Assembly (NCBI GenBank): GCA_024331125.1
Contig: JANDJI010000005.1
Location: 1-64,000 of the forward strand
Direction: 5' to 3'
DNA length: 64,000 nt
DNA from: Nitrospira sp.
Lineage (GTDB): Bacteria > Nitrospirota > Nitrospiria > Nitrospirales > Nitrospiraceae
Part shown: positions 28,659 to 37,297 of the stretch, one piece after another
How positions within the stretch are numbered: the stretch's first letter is position 1
Layout: each line of letters starts with the position of its first letter
The notes under the pieces: generated by a model
Database searches by the model: none
What the model was told of the DNA's origin: nothing
What the model saw: only the letters and a program-made list of their open reading frames with translations
Position numbers and translations under genes: made by a program

Positions 28659-30598
28659 TCACTCGCTGAGCGCCTCGTTCCAACGACACCACCATCGCGG
28701 TAAGGCCCAGGGCCGTGGAGATGGCCCGGCCTCTTGTCCTTTGGCGGCGCAAGACAAGGGCAAGAGCACGGTCAAGCCAGAGACAGGCTCCTGCGCGGTG
28801 AGCCGCAGACGAAGGCCGTCGTTGGTTTCCAGGACATCCACCTCGACGTGATCCCGCCCCCTCCACCAGGATCCGAACTCATCGAGCGCGCCGATCCAGG
28901 CCGTTGCCTTGAGCGCCTCAATCAAACCAACCTCAAATCGCAGCTTGTGATCAAGGATGTTGGGATGAATGAGCACCGTCAGGTCCCCGCCGTATCGACT
29001 CATCTGTTCGGCCAGTTTCAAGGCGTCGGGCAACCGTTCGCCGAGCGGCGGCAGTTCTTCGTCTTCGACCGCCACAGGAAACTCATATTGATCGACCTCG
29101 ATCTGATCCATCCGATCCTTCATCAATCGGTACGGCAAATGGGTCAAGACCGTGTTGGCCGTTGCGGTGGAGTCGAATCGATACCCCGTCGCCACTAAGG
29201 CTTGGGGCAGTCCCAGTGGATAGGCCAGCTCTCCAGCTCGAAACGATTGAACCGTGACACCAGGCGCCAGGGCCTCCAGCAGAAACTTGCTCACCCGCAG
29301 TTCCCCCAGCACGGTCGCGCCCCGAGCCGCCAATCGGTTCGTGACGATCGGCTGATAGTCAGGGTACCGTTCCGTGCCCGTTCCCATCGGAAATTGATCA
29401 AACACTTTTGAATGAGCCACGGTGTGGCTGTCGATTTCCATTCCCATGGCGGCCAAGGCTTTCATGTCCGCGATCCACTGATCGGTCAAAAAGACCTCGT
29501 CATTGAAATCCCGGATGTATTTCGTTTGAATAAAAAGGTCCCCTGCACCCCACGAGCCTATTCTTCCTTGGCAAAGGTCAGGGCATTCCGCATCGACGTT
29601 TGGGCATCCACATCGTGCGTCAACAACACGGTCATAGTCTGGCCATCGGGCGTCGGATCAAGCGTGACAGCCCACGGCTCACCTCGGCGATACACAGCTT
29701 CCAGCAACAGCAAGAGCCCATCAGTTGCCGGAGTGAATCGATTGTTAAACGATCCAGAAAAACCTTCGGCCCGCAAGGTATGTCCCCGCCACAACAGGTA
29801 TCCGATATCGCCCTCTACCGCCATCCCCCATCCTGGGCCGATCGGCCGTTGCACGATCCCCGCCAACCCATCTTCATATGAAGCCAACGTGGTGGCGGAT
29901 GACGGGCGATACCGAGTCACCCCGATCGGCGGATCAGCCCCCGCTGGATGCCATAGGGGAATCGTCCAGTCCCGACCTGGGGTATCACCTCGCAAGAGCC
30001 AGGGCGCTCCGTGAAAGAGCAGCGTGGTGGGTGTGCGATTGTCCCAGGCCTCTTGAATGCCGAACACCTCTTCAAGACCGCCCCCGATCGGCCCACACGC
30101 GATAAGCGTGCCGCCCTGTCGTGGATGGGCCGCCAACCGTTGGATTGCCTCTCGGCTAAGGACCTTTCCTGAAAGGGTTGGATAGGCCAGAATCACTTGA
30201 TGGCGAAGGGTCCGCTCCGGCTGATCGGTCAGCACAAATGGAATGCCCTTGGCCTTCAAGCCATGAACCAGTGCCAACCAGTTGGATCGAGGATCGGTCA
30301 ACAGCACAGCTAACTGATGAACCTCACCGTCCGTGTACCAAGACCAGGGAGTGGGCGGCTCATCAGAAAGAACGGAGGGTATCGAAGGCCCTGACAATCC
30401 CGGCAACACCACCATGCGATGGCCCTGCAAGGTCATCAGGGCTGACGGATCGGTCCAGACCCACCAGCCGATCAGGATCCCTGTCACGATCAACACCGAC
30501 GTAAACAGGCTGGGCCGCCGTCTTGCACGATGATCGGCCACGCCGTCACCCGAAAGAGAGGAATCGCCTGGCTCCTGAGCATCACGGTAGTTGTTCAT
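28659..30598 (-). pseudogene. Polysaccharide deacetylase (NodB domain), interrupted by a stop codon and a frameshift
   Basis: Two frames form one gene of about 645 codons. The first (30598-29558) has an N-terminal membrane anchor (SVLIVTGILIGWWVW), a large domain, and the start of a NodB domain, LLTHDVDAQTS, ending at TAG 29558-29560. Beyond the TAG the same frame continues ARGVQGTF. It then loses one base in a run of five T (29532-29536), after which the second frame gives IQTKYIRDF and the metal motif SHTVAHS. CAG to TAG and T6 to T5 would restore it. A third slip near 28720 is possible. The intact enzyme would deacetylate an exported glycan. The start overlaps the stop of the upstream gene by 17 nt. 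Confidence 0.8.
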
Positions 30599-32162
30599 AG
30601 CCCTCCCAGTCGTGAATCATGACTCCTGTCACGGCCAATTGATCAGTGCGGGCCCAGTCAGTGATCGCCTTCTTCACCGCTTTTTTCGAACGGCCAGCAA
30701 AACTCAACTGATGGCCCTGGACCTGATAGCGAGCCGTCTCGGTGAAAGAGACCAGGTCCCCCTTCGCCGAGCGAGGAGCCGCCAACACCAGACGGCCGGT
30801 CGATCGATCCACATAGGCCGAGGCCTCCTCTAGCCGGGCCACCCGTCGAAGCAGAAGATGCTGTTCATCCGGCAAGGGTCTCGTTTCCATCGCCCCCCAC
30901 ACCGGCTTGCCCAGCAGGGCTCCATACCGTCCCCAGTCATCCATCAATGTCTGGGCCTCAACGACAGCGACCCGGTAACTCATCACCACCACTTCATCGG
31001 CAACCTGAACCACCCCCAGGGCTAAGGGTCGTCCCTCCACTGACACTTCAGGAAACCAAAAGGGCACCACAACCGACAGAGGCACATCCGGCGGCAACAT
31101 GTGCCGGATCTGAACCAACGAGGTCAGGTAGTCCCGATATCGGTCTTGCCCCAGTCTCGCCTCTGGCAGCAGATAGGGCTCGATATCCACCTGAAAGCCG
31201 TCCGGCGGCGACTCACCACACTCCGCCATCAGGCGTCGGATGCCTGCCAGCAGCCGATCAGGATTCACGGCCGCTTCCGGATATCCATCCAGTGCCAAGA
31301 CCTCAATCCCCTCGGCGCGCCAACGGCGAACCAACGAACAGAAGGCTCGCCAGACAGAAGGGGAATCGCCAGCCGAAGGCACCTGGATCGACAGCCGCCG
31401 GCAGCCGATCGACCGGCAGGTTTCCACCACTTGATCGGCGTGGCGGGCAGCCTTCTGAAGGTCCCACACCCACAGGCCCCGGCCCATGGGACCAGGCCGT
31501 TCCATGGGAGCAGCCTCGACCCACGCTTTCGTGATGGTGAGTTCGGCGGGCAACTCAACGGCGGTAATTGTCAAGGCAACAAGTTCTCGGAGATCAACAA
31601 GGTCGATCAATCGAGCCAGTGAAACATCAGCCTCAAACGGCCCGCTCACCGTCACACACGAGACATGGTCCTGCCTGCTCCACCAGGCCCGATCCGCCAC
31701 GCCCAGTTCGATGGCTCCCGACGATCTCCCCACGAACCGCAGAGCATGAAACGAGAGGACATCGACCGTCTCTTCTGGCTGCCCTAAAAACCAGACGACT
31801 CCACAGGCAGCTTCCGCCATTCCCTCGAACTGAATCACGAGCTCCTCTCCGCGCACCAGCCAGCTCACATGGCAAGAGCCAAAGGGCCGCAGTTGTTCCA
31901 CTGCCGGAATCAGTCGTACCTCGGAGCCTCTCAATCGTTCAGCATGTCGCGGGGGTGGCTCCAGTTGATTGATCAACACCGTCGGCTCTGCATCGCCGAA
32001 CCAAACCAGTTCGATCCGATCGATCTCGTTCGGCAGGGGCTGGGGGAGCAGAATGGCCTCTTTTCTTTCTTGCGCGGCAACAGAGGTGGCTAAGGGGCAG
32101 AGGCCCACAAGGCAAGACAACACCAGCCCTCTAGCCCATCGTATCACCACAATTGCAGCCAT
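30582..32162 (-). CDS. Secreted protein with TIM-barrel-like (glycosidase-like) domain, unknown function
   Basis: 526 residues. The N terminus has a signal peptide (LVLSCLVGLCPLATSVAAQ). Residues 40-210 look beta-rich. From about 225 a barrel-like region begins with GRGLWVWDLQKA; LSIQVPS, EVLALDGYPEA, DGFQVDIEPYLL and DEVVVMSYRVA read as successive strands. The DIEPY segment is where glycoside hydrolases carry an acidic residue. I do not recognise the family. The stop lies inside the start of the broken deacetylase gene, so both were one operon. A role in cutting an exopolysaccharide is an inference from that pairing. Confidence 0.65.
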   Translation of the reverse strand: MAAIVVIRWARGLVLSCLVGLCPLATSVAAQERKEAILLPQPLPNEIDRIELVWFGDAEPTVLINQLEPPPRHAERLRGSEVRLIPAVEQLRPFGSCHVSWLVRGEELVIQFEGMAEAACGVVWFLGQPEETVDVLSFHALRFVGRSSGAIELGVADRAWWSRQDHVSCVTVSGPFEADVSLARLIDLVDLRELVALTITAVELPAELTITKAWVEAAPMERPGPMGRGLWVWDLQKAARHADQVVETCRSIGCRRLSIQVPSAGDSPSVWRAFCSLVRRWRAEGIEVLALDGYPEAAVNPDRLLAGIRRLMAECGESPPDGFQVDIEPYLLPEARLGQDRYRDYLTSLVQIRHMLPPDVPLSVVVPFWFPEVSVEGRPLALGVVQVADEVVVMSYRVAVVEAQTLMDDWGRYGALLGKPVWGAMETRPLPDEQHLLLRRVARLEEASAYVDRSTGRLVLAAPRSAKGDLVSFTETARYQVQGHQLSFAGRSKKAVKKAITDWARTDQLAVTGVMIHDWEGYEQLP

Positions 32163-32447
32163 TCTTGTAAAAAGTTAGCAGGTCTTCAGCACCGACACAG
32201 GGCAGGGCCGGTGTGAGAGAGCAGAACCCACAAGCCCTCGTCACAAAAACCCTCTAACCCGCTCCGAAGATCATTAAGTCGTCGACGAAAACAGGTTGCG
32301 GGTGGCGCGGCGAACGGGCGCCCGACCGCACGCAATGAAAGGGCCCCACTGGGGGATGGGTGGAGTGAGCACGGTTGGGCTGTTCGTCGCGTCAGGGCCA
32401 ACAGACAGGCTCTGGACCGCAGATTGGTTTCGCATGCAAGTTGACAT

Positions 32448-33209
32448 TCAGCGGAAATCACGCCGCTCAAAGATCAGGCCGGCGATGACGAGCAGGAACG
32501 TGGCATAGGCCAGGCCATAGAGCACGATCAGGGCCAGATCGGCGCTTGTGATCTGGAGATGGTGAATGACATGGCCCTTGAGATTGAACCGTTCGAGATT
32601 GGGCAACACATAATAGAGCCCGTTCATCACCGCCCGCCCCACCTCATCCATCTTTTCGCTGAAGGTTTTGAGGTCTGGCGTCAGATGGCCGATCACGTAG
32701 ATTGCCAATGTGAAGATCGCACTTAAAGTCGTGCTCGTAAAGGTTGAAAACAATAGTGCCACCGCCGTGATGACCATGAACTCGACAAAGATCATCCCCA
32801 CCGCTTGAAACAACAGACCGTCTACCGCCACGTTCCTCGCCCATAACACGACCAACAGGCCGATCGTCATGATCGTGGTGTTGACGAACAACGTAATCAG
32901 GAGCCCCAGATACTTGCCCAGGAGAAATTCATAACGGGCCACCGGCTTCGAGACGATCGTATAGATCGTTTTCTTGTCGATTTCTTTGCTCACCAGCCCG
33001 ATGCCGATGAAGATGGCGATCAACACGCCGAAGAAATTGACACTGGCAAGGCCGATGTCGATCATCAACCGATCGAAATCGCCCAGCGTGAGTTTCGAGA
33101 TGATGATCGAACTGCCGATCATGAGCAGCGCGAAGATCAACAGATTGTAGAGCAGCTTATCCCGCAGATTTTCACGGAAGGTGTTCAACGCGATCGACAG
33201 GATCTTCAT
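32448..33209 (-). CDS. ABC-2 type transporter permease, PilI-like by position
   Basis: 253 residues with about six membrane segments, for example LLYNLLIFALLMIGSSIII, FFGVLIAIFIGIGLV and LITLFVNTTIMTIGLLVVL. It starts at the last base of the upstream ATPase stop (TGATG). It should form a transporter with that ATPase. Gene order pilin, membrane protein, ATPase, permease matches Myxococcus pilA-G-H-I, where the transporter is needed for pilus assembly. That role here is inferred from order only. No terminator is clear in the 285-nt gap that follows downstream. Confidence 0.85.
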   Translation of the reverse strand: MKILSIALNTFRENLRDKLLYNLLIFALLMIGSSIIISKLTLGDFDRLMIDIGLASVNFFGVLIAIFIGIGLVSKEIDKKTIYTIVSKPVARYEFLLGKYLGLLITLFVNTTIMTIGLLVVLWARNVAVDGLLFQAVGMIFVEFMVITAVALLFSTFTSTTLSAIFTLAIYVIGHLTPDLKTFSEKMDEVGRAVMNGLYYVLPNLERFNLKGHVIHHLQITSADLALIVLYGLAYATFLLVIAGLIFERRDFR

Positions 33210-34174
33210 CAGGCCGCCGCCTCCACCGGCTGCCGCGCGCTCTTGGCTTCGCGGATGAATAGATCTTCAAGCGACGCTCGATGCGGCGTGAGCGACACCA
33301 CGTGGCCCTTCACCGAACGGACGACATCGATCGCATGGTTCACATCCTGTTGGCTTGCCAGCACCACCATCACCTGCTCGCCTTGGACGACCACCTTTTT
33401 GGCAAAGGGCCTGATCCGCTCCAGCGCCTCCGGCACCAGCCGCTCGATCACCAGCTCCACCTCGTGGGTTGAACCGCCGCTCAACAGATCCGAGACCGGC
33501 CCACAGGCCACCAACCGCCCCTTCATGATCATGGCCACCCGGTCGCAGAGCAGTTCGGCATCATGCAAAATGTGCGAACTGAACAACACGGTCTTGCCGG
33601 ATTCTTTCAGCCGCAGAATCAGGTCACGCACCTCTTTCCGCCCGATCGGATCGAGGCCCGACATCGGTTCATCCAGCACCACCAGCTCCGGATCATTAAT
33701 CAGAGCTTGGGCGATCCCCACCCGCTGCAACATGCCCTTGGAAAACTTACGCAACTGGAGATCTCGCGCATGGCTCATCCCCACCGTGTCGAGCAGCTCA
33801 TCAATTCTCTTGCCCAGGGCCGCCCCGCGCAAGCCGAACAGGTGCCCATAAAACCGCAAGAATTCCGCACCGGTGAGATAGTCATAAAAATAGGGCGACT
33901 CCGGCAGAAACCCCAGCTTGGCCTTGGCTTGCGGCGCGCCGATCGGGTGACCAAAGATCGTCGCGTGGCCGCTCGTGGGATAGATCAAGCCCATCAGCAT
34001 CTTAAGCGTGGTCGTCTTTCCCGCCCCGTTGGGGCCCAGAAAGCCGAACACCTCGCCTCGTTGTACGGCCAGCGACACACGGTCCACCGCCGTTACCTTG
34101 CGGCCCCAAAAGCCGACGCGAAACACCTTGGTTAAATCTTCGATGTGAATGACGACGTCAGCCCTGTCTTTCAT
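33209..34174 (-). CDS. ABC transporter ATP-binding protein, PilH-like by position
   Basis: 321 residues. Walker A is GPNGAGKTT, the Q-loop is near LGFLPESP, the signature appears as KFSKGMLQRVGIAQAL, and Walker B as LVVLDEPMSGLDP. A C-terminal regulatory extension of about 90 residues follows the nucleotide-binding domain, as in ABC-2 exporters. It overlaps the permease start by one base. The preceding membrane protein gene ends only 3 nt away in the same direction of transcription, so all three are probably translated together. Confidence 0.92.
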   Translation of the reverse strand: MKDRADVVIHIEDLTKVFRVGFWGRKVTAVDRVSLAVQRGEVFGFLGPNGAGKTTTLKMLMGLIYPTSGHATIFGHPIGAPQAKAKLGFLPESPYFYDYLTGAEFLRFYGHLFGLRGAALGKRIDELLDTVGMSHARDLQLRKFSKGMLQRVGIAQALINDPELVVLDEPMSGLDPIGRKEVRDLILRLKESGKTVLFSSHILHDAELLCDRVAMIMKGRLVACGPVSDLLSGGSTHEVELVIERLVPEALERIRPFAKKVVVQGEQVMVVLASQQDVNHAIDVVRSVKGHVVSLTPHRASLEDLFIREAKSARQPVEAAA

Positions 34175-34177
34175 AGG

Positions 34178-35155
34178 TCATTGCCATCGCAGCGGAAACA
34201 CATAGGCCGGCTGCTCGATCTTGGGATAGAGATAGGCCGGCGCCCGATTTCGTTTATGAAACGTCTTGAGCCGTTCCGGATGGGTCGAGCTGGTGATGGT
34301 CCCGGTCTGTCGGTCAAGATGATATTCTCCACCAAAGGGCTCAAGTGGCAGGGCCGCGAGCAGCCCCGCCTGAACCAACGCAGCCAATGATGGTGGCACC
34401 TGGCCATGGGTCGTCCGATACTGGTTCACCGCCCGCTCCAGCACACGAATGTCGCGTTCGATGATGACTTCTTTCATCCTGGTCTCAAAGAATTTTTTCA
34501 TTTCCGGATCGTCCGTTTCCCGAAGCCGCGCTTCAAGAAACGCGAGCGCCGTCTCCGGCTTGCCCGCTTCCGCCGCCATACGGGTGGCGAGCCCGGGCAG
34601 ATAGGCCGGCCGACCTGGGATTGCCGCCGCCCGCATCGTGTAGTAGGCGCCCATGTCAGGATCGGCCAAGAGGAAGTAATAGTTGTAGCCGAGCAAAAAC
34701 GGAATGTTCCAGACAGTAGGATTCGCGGCATGTCCTCTTTCCAAGAGTCTATTGGCCAGATCAGACCTATTGGCCAAGTCGCCCAAGATCACCCCGCCTG
34801 CGTAATAGGCATAGGCATACTGGGGATCGAGCGTCGTGATCACGTCCAGGGCATGGGCCATCCATTCGTATTCGTTCATCGTGTTCTGGCGCTTACCGAT
34901 CACCTGCACGAGCTTAAGCCACAACACATCGGCCCCCAGATGGTGATAACCGAGCAAGGCCGGCTTGAGATGGTCGCCTGGGGGGAGATGGGCCAGTTCT
35001 TCAATTTGGACGAGCGTTCGATCTTGGCGGTGATCGAGGCGCAATTGCACCCATGAGATGAGGATCAGCAATCCAGCTATGAGCAACCCATAAAGTACAT
35101 GAAGAACAATGCGTGACATGTTTGGATAGGGAACAGAGGAGGCTTCAGCAATCAT
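34178..35155 (-). CDS. Membrane-anchored helical-repeat protein, PilG-like by position
   Basis: 325 residues. One N-terminal membrane helix (IVLHVLYGLLIAGLLILISWV) anchors it; the rest should face the periplasm. Residues about 75-215 look like TPR or similar helical pairs (MAHALDVITTLDPQYAYAYYAGGVIL, TALAFLEARLRE). The C terminus has DUF-like strands around GEYHLDRQTG. I rely on gene order for the PilG comparison, since I cannot align it. No good ribosome binding site precedes either ATG (35155, 35119), so the start is uncertain. The pilA terminator lies just upstream. Confidence 0.7.
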   Translation of the reverse strand: MIAEASSVPYPNMSRIVLHVLYGLLIAGLLILISWVQLRLDHRQDRTLVQIEELAHLPPGDHLKPALLGYHHLGADVLWLKLVQVIGKRQNTMNEYEWMAHALDVITTLDPQYAYAYYAGGVILGDLANRSDLANRLLERGHAANPTVWNIPFLLGYNYYFLLADPDMGAYYTMRAAAIPGRPAYLPGLATRMAAEAGKPETALAFLEARLRETDDPEMKKFFETRMKEVIIERDIRVLERAVNQYRTTHGQVPPSLAALVQAGLLAALPLEPFGGEYHLDRQTGTITSSTHPERLKTFHKRNRAPAYLYPKIEQPAYVFPLRWQ

Positions 35156-35186
35156 ATGAACACTGAATCAGCTAACAGATGAAAGA

Positions 35187-35220
35187 AATCCCGGCAACCA
35201 CGAAGATGGTTGCCGGGATT
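35187..35220 (-). terminator. Strong hairpin between pilA and the pilG-like gene
   Basis: A perfect 14-bp stem with a 6-nt loop, arms AATCCCGGCAACCA and TGGTTGCCGGGATT. On the minus strand it is followed by TCTTTC. It sits 24 nt past the pilA stop and 32 nt before the next start. It probably ends most pilA transcripts or attenuates read-through into the ABC genes. Confidence 0.85.
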
Positions 35221-35243
35221 ATTTACGGTGTAACTATAGGAGA

Positions 35244-35873
35244 CTAGAACACACCCGTTGTGCAATCAGCAGCACCATGATCAACGGTGCTAACCCAAGT
35301 TGAAACTGCTCCATCACCATCCAAATTGCTCTGAGCATGGGCAAAGAAATTGTTGGCCCCGGCAGCACCATTTCCAGCCGCTCCAGCAATTGCTGCGGTA
35401 CAGGAATTCGTCGCACCACCTGCACCTTGTGGATGGTAAGTCAGCGCAGCTCCTGCCCCAGCGAGTACCACCGAATCTACAGCATAATGATAATTGACGT
35501 TTCCGGTAGCTCTGAAGCCAATGTCATTAAATGTCCCTTGTAATACAGGAGCGGCACCGGTACACCACTGAACAGGGGGAGGAGTTGCGGGTGTTCCTTG
35601 GCCCCACTGCCAGGGAACATACTTGGTCCCAGCTGCTGCAGCCGGCTGCCCAACTTCCGGCAAAACACCGACATAACAACCTTGTTCACCCTGAAAAGAA
35701 ATCATCGAAGTCTTAATCGCCTGCAAGTTCGTCTTCGCCTCCGACTGCCGCGACTTCATCTGGTACTGCAAGAAGTTCGGAATGGCGATGGCCGCCAAGA
35801 TCCCGATGATCGCCACGACGATCATCAACTCGATGAGGGTGAACCCCTCTTGTTTTTTGAAAACCCTGCTCAT
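35244..35873 (-). CDS. pilA: Type IV major pilin
   Basis: 209 residues from the ATG at 35873, which has AGGAGG 7 nt upstream; the ATG directly before it has 4 nt. The class III leader ends MSRVFKKQEG, and cleavage gives FTLIELMIVVAIIGILAAIAIP, with Glu5 of the mature chain. The helix continues LQYQMKSRQSEAKTNLQAIK. The globular head is Gly/Ala-rich and has four cysteines, two of them near the C terminus (a disulfide D-loop is plausible). It assembles into pili that PilT and PilU (49-51 kb) retract. A longer upstream frame is untranslated leader. Confidence 0.95.
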   Translation of the reverse strand: MSRVFKKQEGFTLIELMIVVAIIGILAAIAIPNFLQYQMKSRQSEAKTNLQAIKTSMISFQGEQGCYVGVLPEVGQPAAAAGTKYVPWQWGQGTPATPPPVQWCTGAAPVLQGTFNDIGFRATGNVNYHYAVDSVVLAGAGAALTYHPQGAGGATNSCTAAIAGAAGNGAAGANNFFAHAQSNLDGDGAVSTWVSTVDHGAADCTTGVF

Positions 35874-36420
35874 CATACCGCCTCCTGGTTTAAGGACATG
35901 GCCGCTTCCGGCCTGGTTGAACATCCGCGGCGCGATGGTGCCGCCTGCTTGTTCACCTAGCAGGTTCAATGCCGTGTGACCTTTTCGTGAGGATCTTGCT
36001 CGAACAGCTTGATAACATGTGGCTTTGCGATGGATCGTCCGAGAGAGCCTGCCGAGCCCCTTCGCGCATTGGTTTTCAGATTCCGTGACCCAGCGCCAAA
36101 AATTGGCACCGGCTCACTTTCCCCGTTCTCAAGCGGATTTCGAGCCAGGCAACGATGACGCACAACGGACAGCAATGGTCATGCGTCTCGGAACGACAAG
36201 GCACCGAAATCGTCCATCGCGTATCTTCTCCGATACGAGAGTGCTGGCTTTTCGGATACGCGTGGGGGGAAAGGATGGCTCGACCGGAGTCGCAGAGTCG
36301 GCTACACGATGGCGGGGGTGGACTCCGAGACCAGGAGTACAAACCGGCCGCTCAATTCAGCCTCGCCGGCTTCGTCGCTGTTTGCGGAGGGGTTTTTCGG
36401 AGAGTTTCGAAGACAGACAT
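35874..36420. other. Upstream region of pilA, no supported gene
   Basis: The 547-nt stretch should carry the pilA promoter, read leftward. I looked for a sigma-54 site (GG-N10-GC) on the minus strand and saw no convincing one. A CCTGCT/AGCAGG hairpin with a 9-nt loop lies at 35944-35964 in the likely pilA leader, and CGTATC/GATACG near 36220-36240. Open frames on both strands here lack ribosome binding sites and protein-like composition. Confidence 0.5.
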
Positions 36421-36639
36421 TCAGGATCTTGGGCTCTCTTGTTGCGGAAGACCATTTTTTCGGCCTTCAACCGGTGCCGTCCCCAACGCCTGTGCGAGAT
36501 CCTGCATTTCCTCGATGGCGAGCAGGATGCGCTCCAGCGGCAAGCGCGCCCAGCGGCGGAGCTGTTCGCGGCGCGCGCCTTCGAAGCTGGTCACACGCCA
36601 GTTGAATGCTGAACTATGCGGTTCATCGTCCGGCATCAT
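36421..36639 (-). CDS. Small partner protein of the nucleotidyltransferase
   Basis: 72 residues, starting inside the end of the nucleotidyltransferase gene (17-nt overlap). The core FNWRVTSFEGARREQLRRWARLPLERILLAIEEMQDLA is basic then helical, with the pattern WxxTxxEGxRRxQLRxWxxLxLxxxLxALEEM that recurs in small proteins encoded beside such transferases. I do not know a tested function. A toxin-antitoxin or regulatory partnership is likely from the tight coupling. Two ATGs at 36639 and 36636 are both possible. Confidence 0.7.
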   Translation of the reverse strand: MMPDDEPHSSAFNWRVTSFEGARREQLRRWARLPLERILLAIEEMQDLAQALGTAPVEGRKNGLPQQESPRS

Positions 36640-37132
36640 CTTCGAGCCTCATGCGCAAGTGTTCGATATCGATCCGATCCTGTTCCCTGCCCGCCGCTTC
36701 CTTCATGGCAATCAATGTAGGAATGCTGACAAACCGAACTTCGATGGTCCCGTACAAGGGTTTGATCAACGCCTTGGCGTATTCGTCCTCGAACGGAAAC
36801 GGCTCATAGACGAAGATGTCGATAGGGGTTTCACGATGGCGGTCGCTCCAGAGTTGCAACACCTGCATGTGCTTATCGCGGATCCAGCCCTCGCGAGTGG
36901 CTGAATCCGCGAATTGTTCGGCGGTGACCGGCGCCACCGGGGTATAACCAAGCGCCTCGAGCGCGGCAAAGGCCCGCCGGACGTTATCCGGGATCAACCG
37001 GATGACAACGTCGGCATCGTTCGTAAAACGCAGATATCCATGAGCATTCACCGCAAGCCCGCCGGCGATGAGATACCGGACATCGGCATTATTGAGAGCG
37101 CGGACAATCGCCTCAAAACTCGTCAATTTCAC
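36623..37132 (-). CDS. Nucleotidyltransferase fold protein (MNT/AbiEii-like, DUF6036 type)
   Basis: 169 residues if the GTG at 37132 is used; a TTG at 37294 would add 54 poorly conserved residues. The core VRYLIAGGLAVNAHGYLRFTNDADVVIRL has the GG motif and DxD (NDADVV) of minimal nucleotidyltransferases. TPIDIFVYEPFPFEDEYAKAL supplies the third acidic position, and PTLIAMKEAAGREQDRIDIEHLR the closing helix. Such proteins modify tRNA or protein partners in toxin-antitoxin pairs. A 16-bp palindrome covers the start codon. The small partner gene overlaps its 3' end. Confidence 0.75.
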   Translation of the reverse strand: MKLTSFEAIVRALNNADVRYLIAGGLAVNAHGYLRFTNDADVVIRLIPDNVRRAFAALEALGYTPVAPVTAEQFADSATREGWIRDKHMQVLQLWSDRHRETPIDIFVYEPFPFEDEYAKALIKPLYGTIEVRFVSIPTLIAMKEAAGREQDRIDIEHLRMRLEDDAGR

Positions 37133-37146
37133 AATGGCGCCATTGT
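37131..37146. promoter_or_regulatory. 16-bp perfect palindrome at the nucleotidyltransferase start
   Basis: ACAATGGCGCCATTGT is perfectly self-complementary and overlaps the GTG start at 37130-37132. It could be an operator for autoregulation or an mRNA hairpin that hides the start codon. Confidence 0.45.
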
Positions 37147-37297
37147 AGCGAAGGTCTGGATGGAATCCTAGAATGTGAGGGATTGCATCAGCACCGTTTC
37201 TGACTGGTGTGTCGCGAGGATGCGCAATATATGAGAGATGGTGACGGGTTGGATAGATCGCGCGCAATTGCAAGGGGAGGATTGTCCCCAGCAAATT

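Noticed and set aside
35880..36200. Sigma-54 promoter for pilA
   Set aside because: No GG-N10-GC element with the right flanks was found on the minus strand.
36019..36904. Overlapping plus-strand frames upstream of pilA
   Set aside because: They run antisense to the nucleotidyltransferase pair and lack initiation signals.
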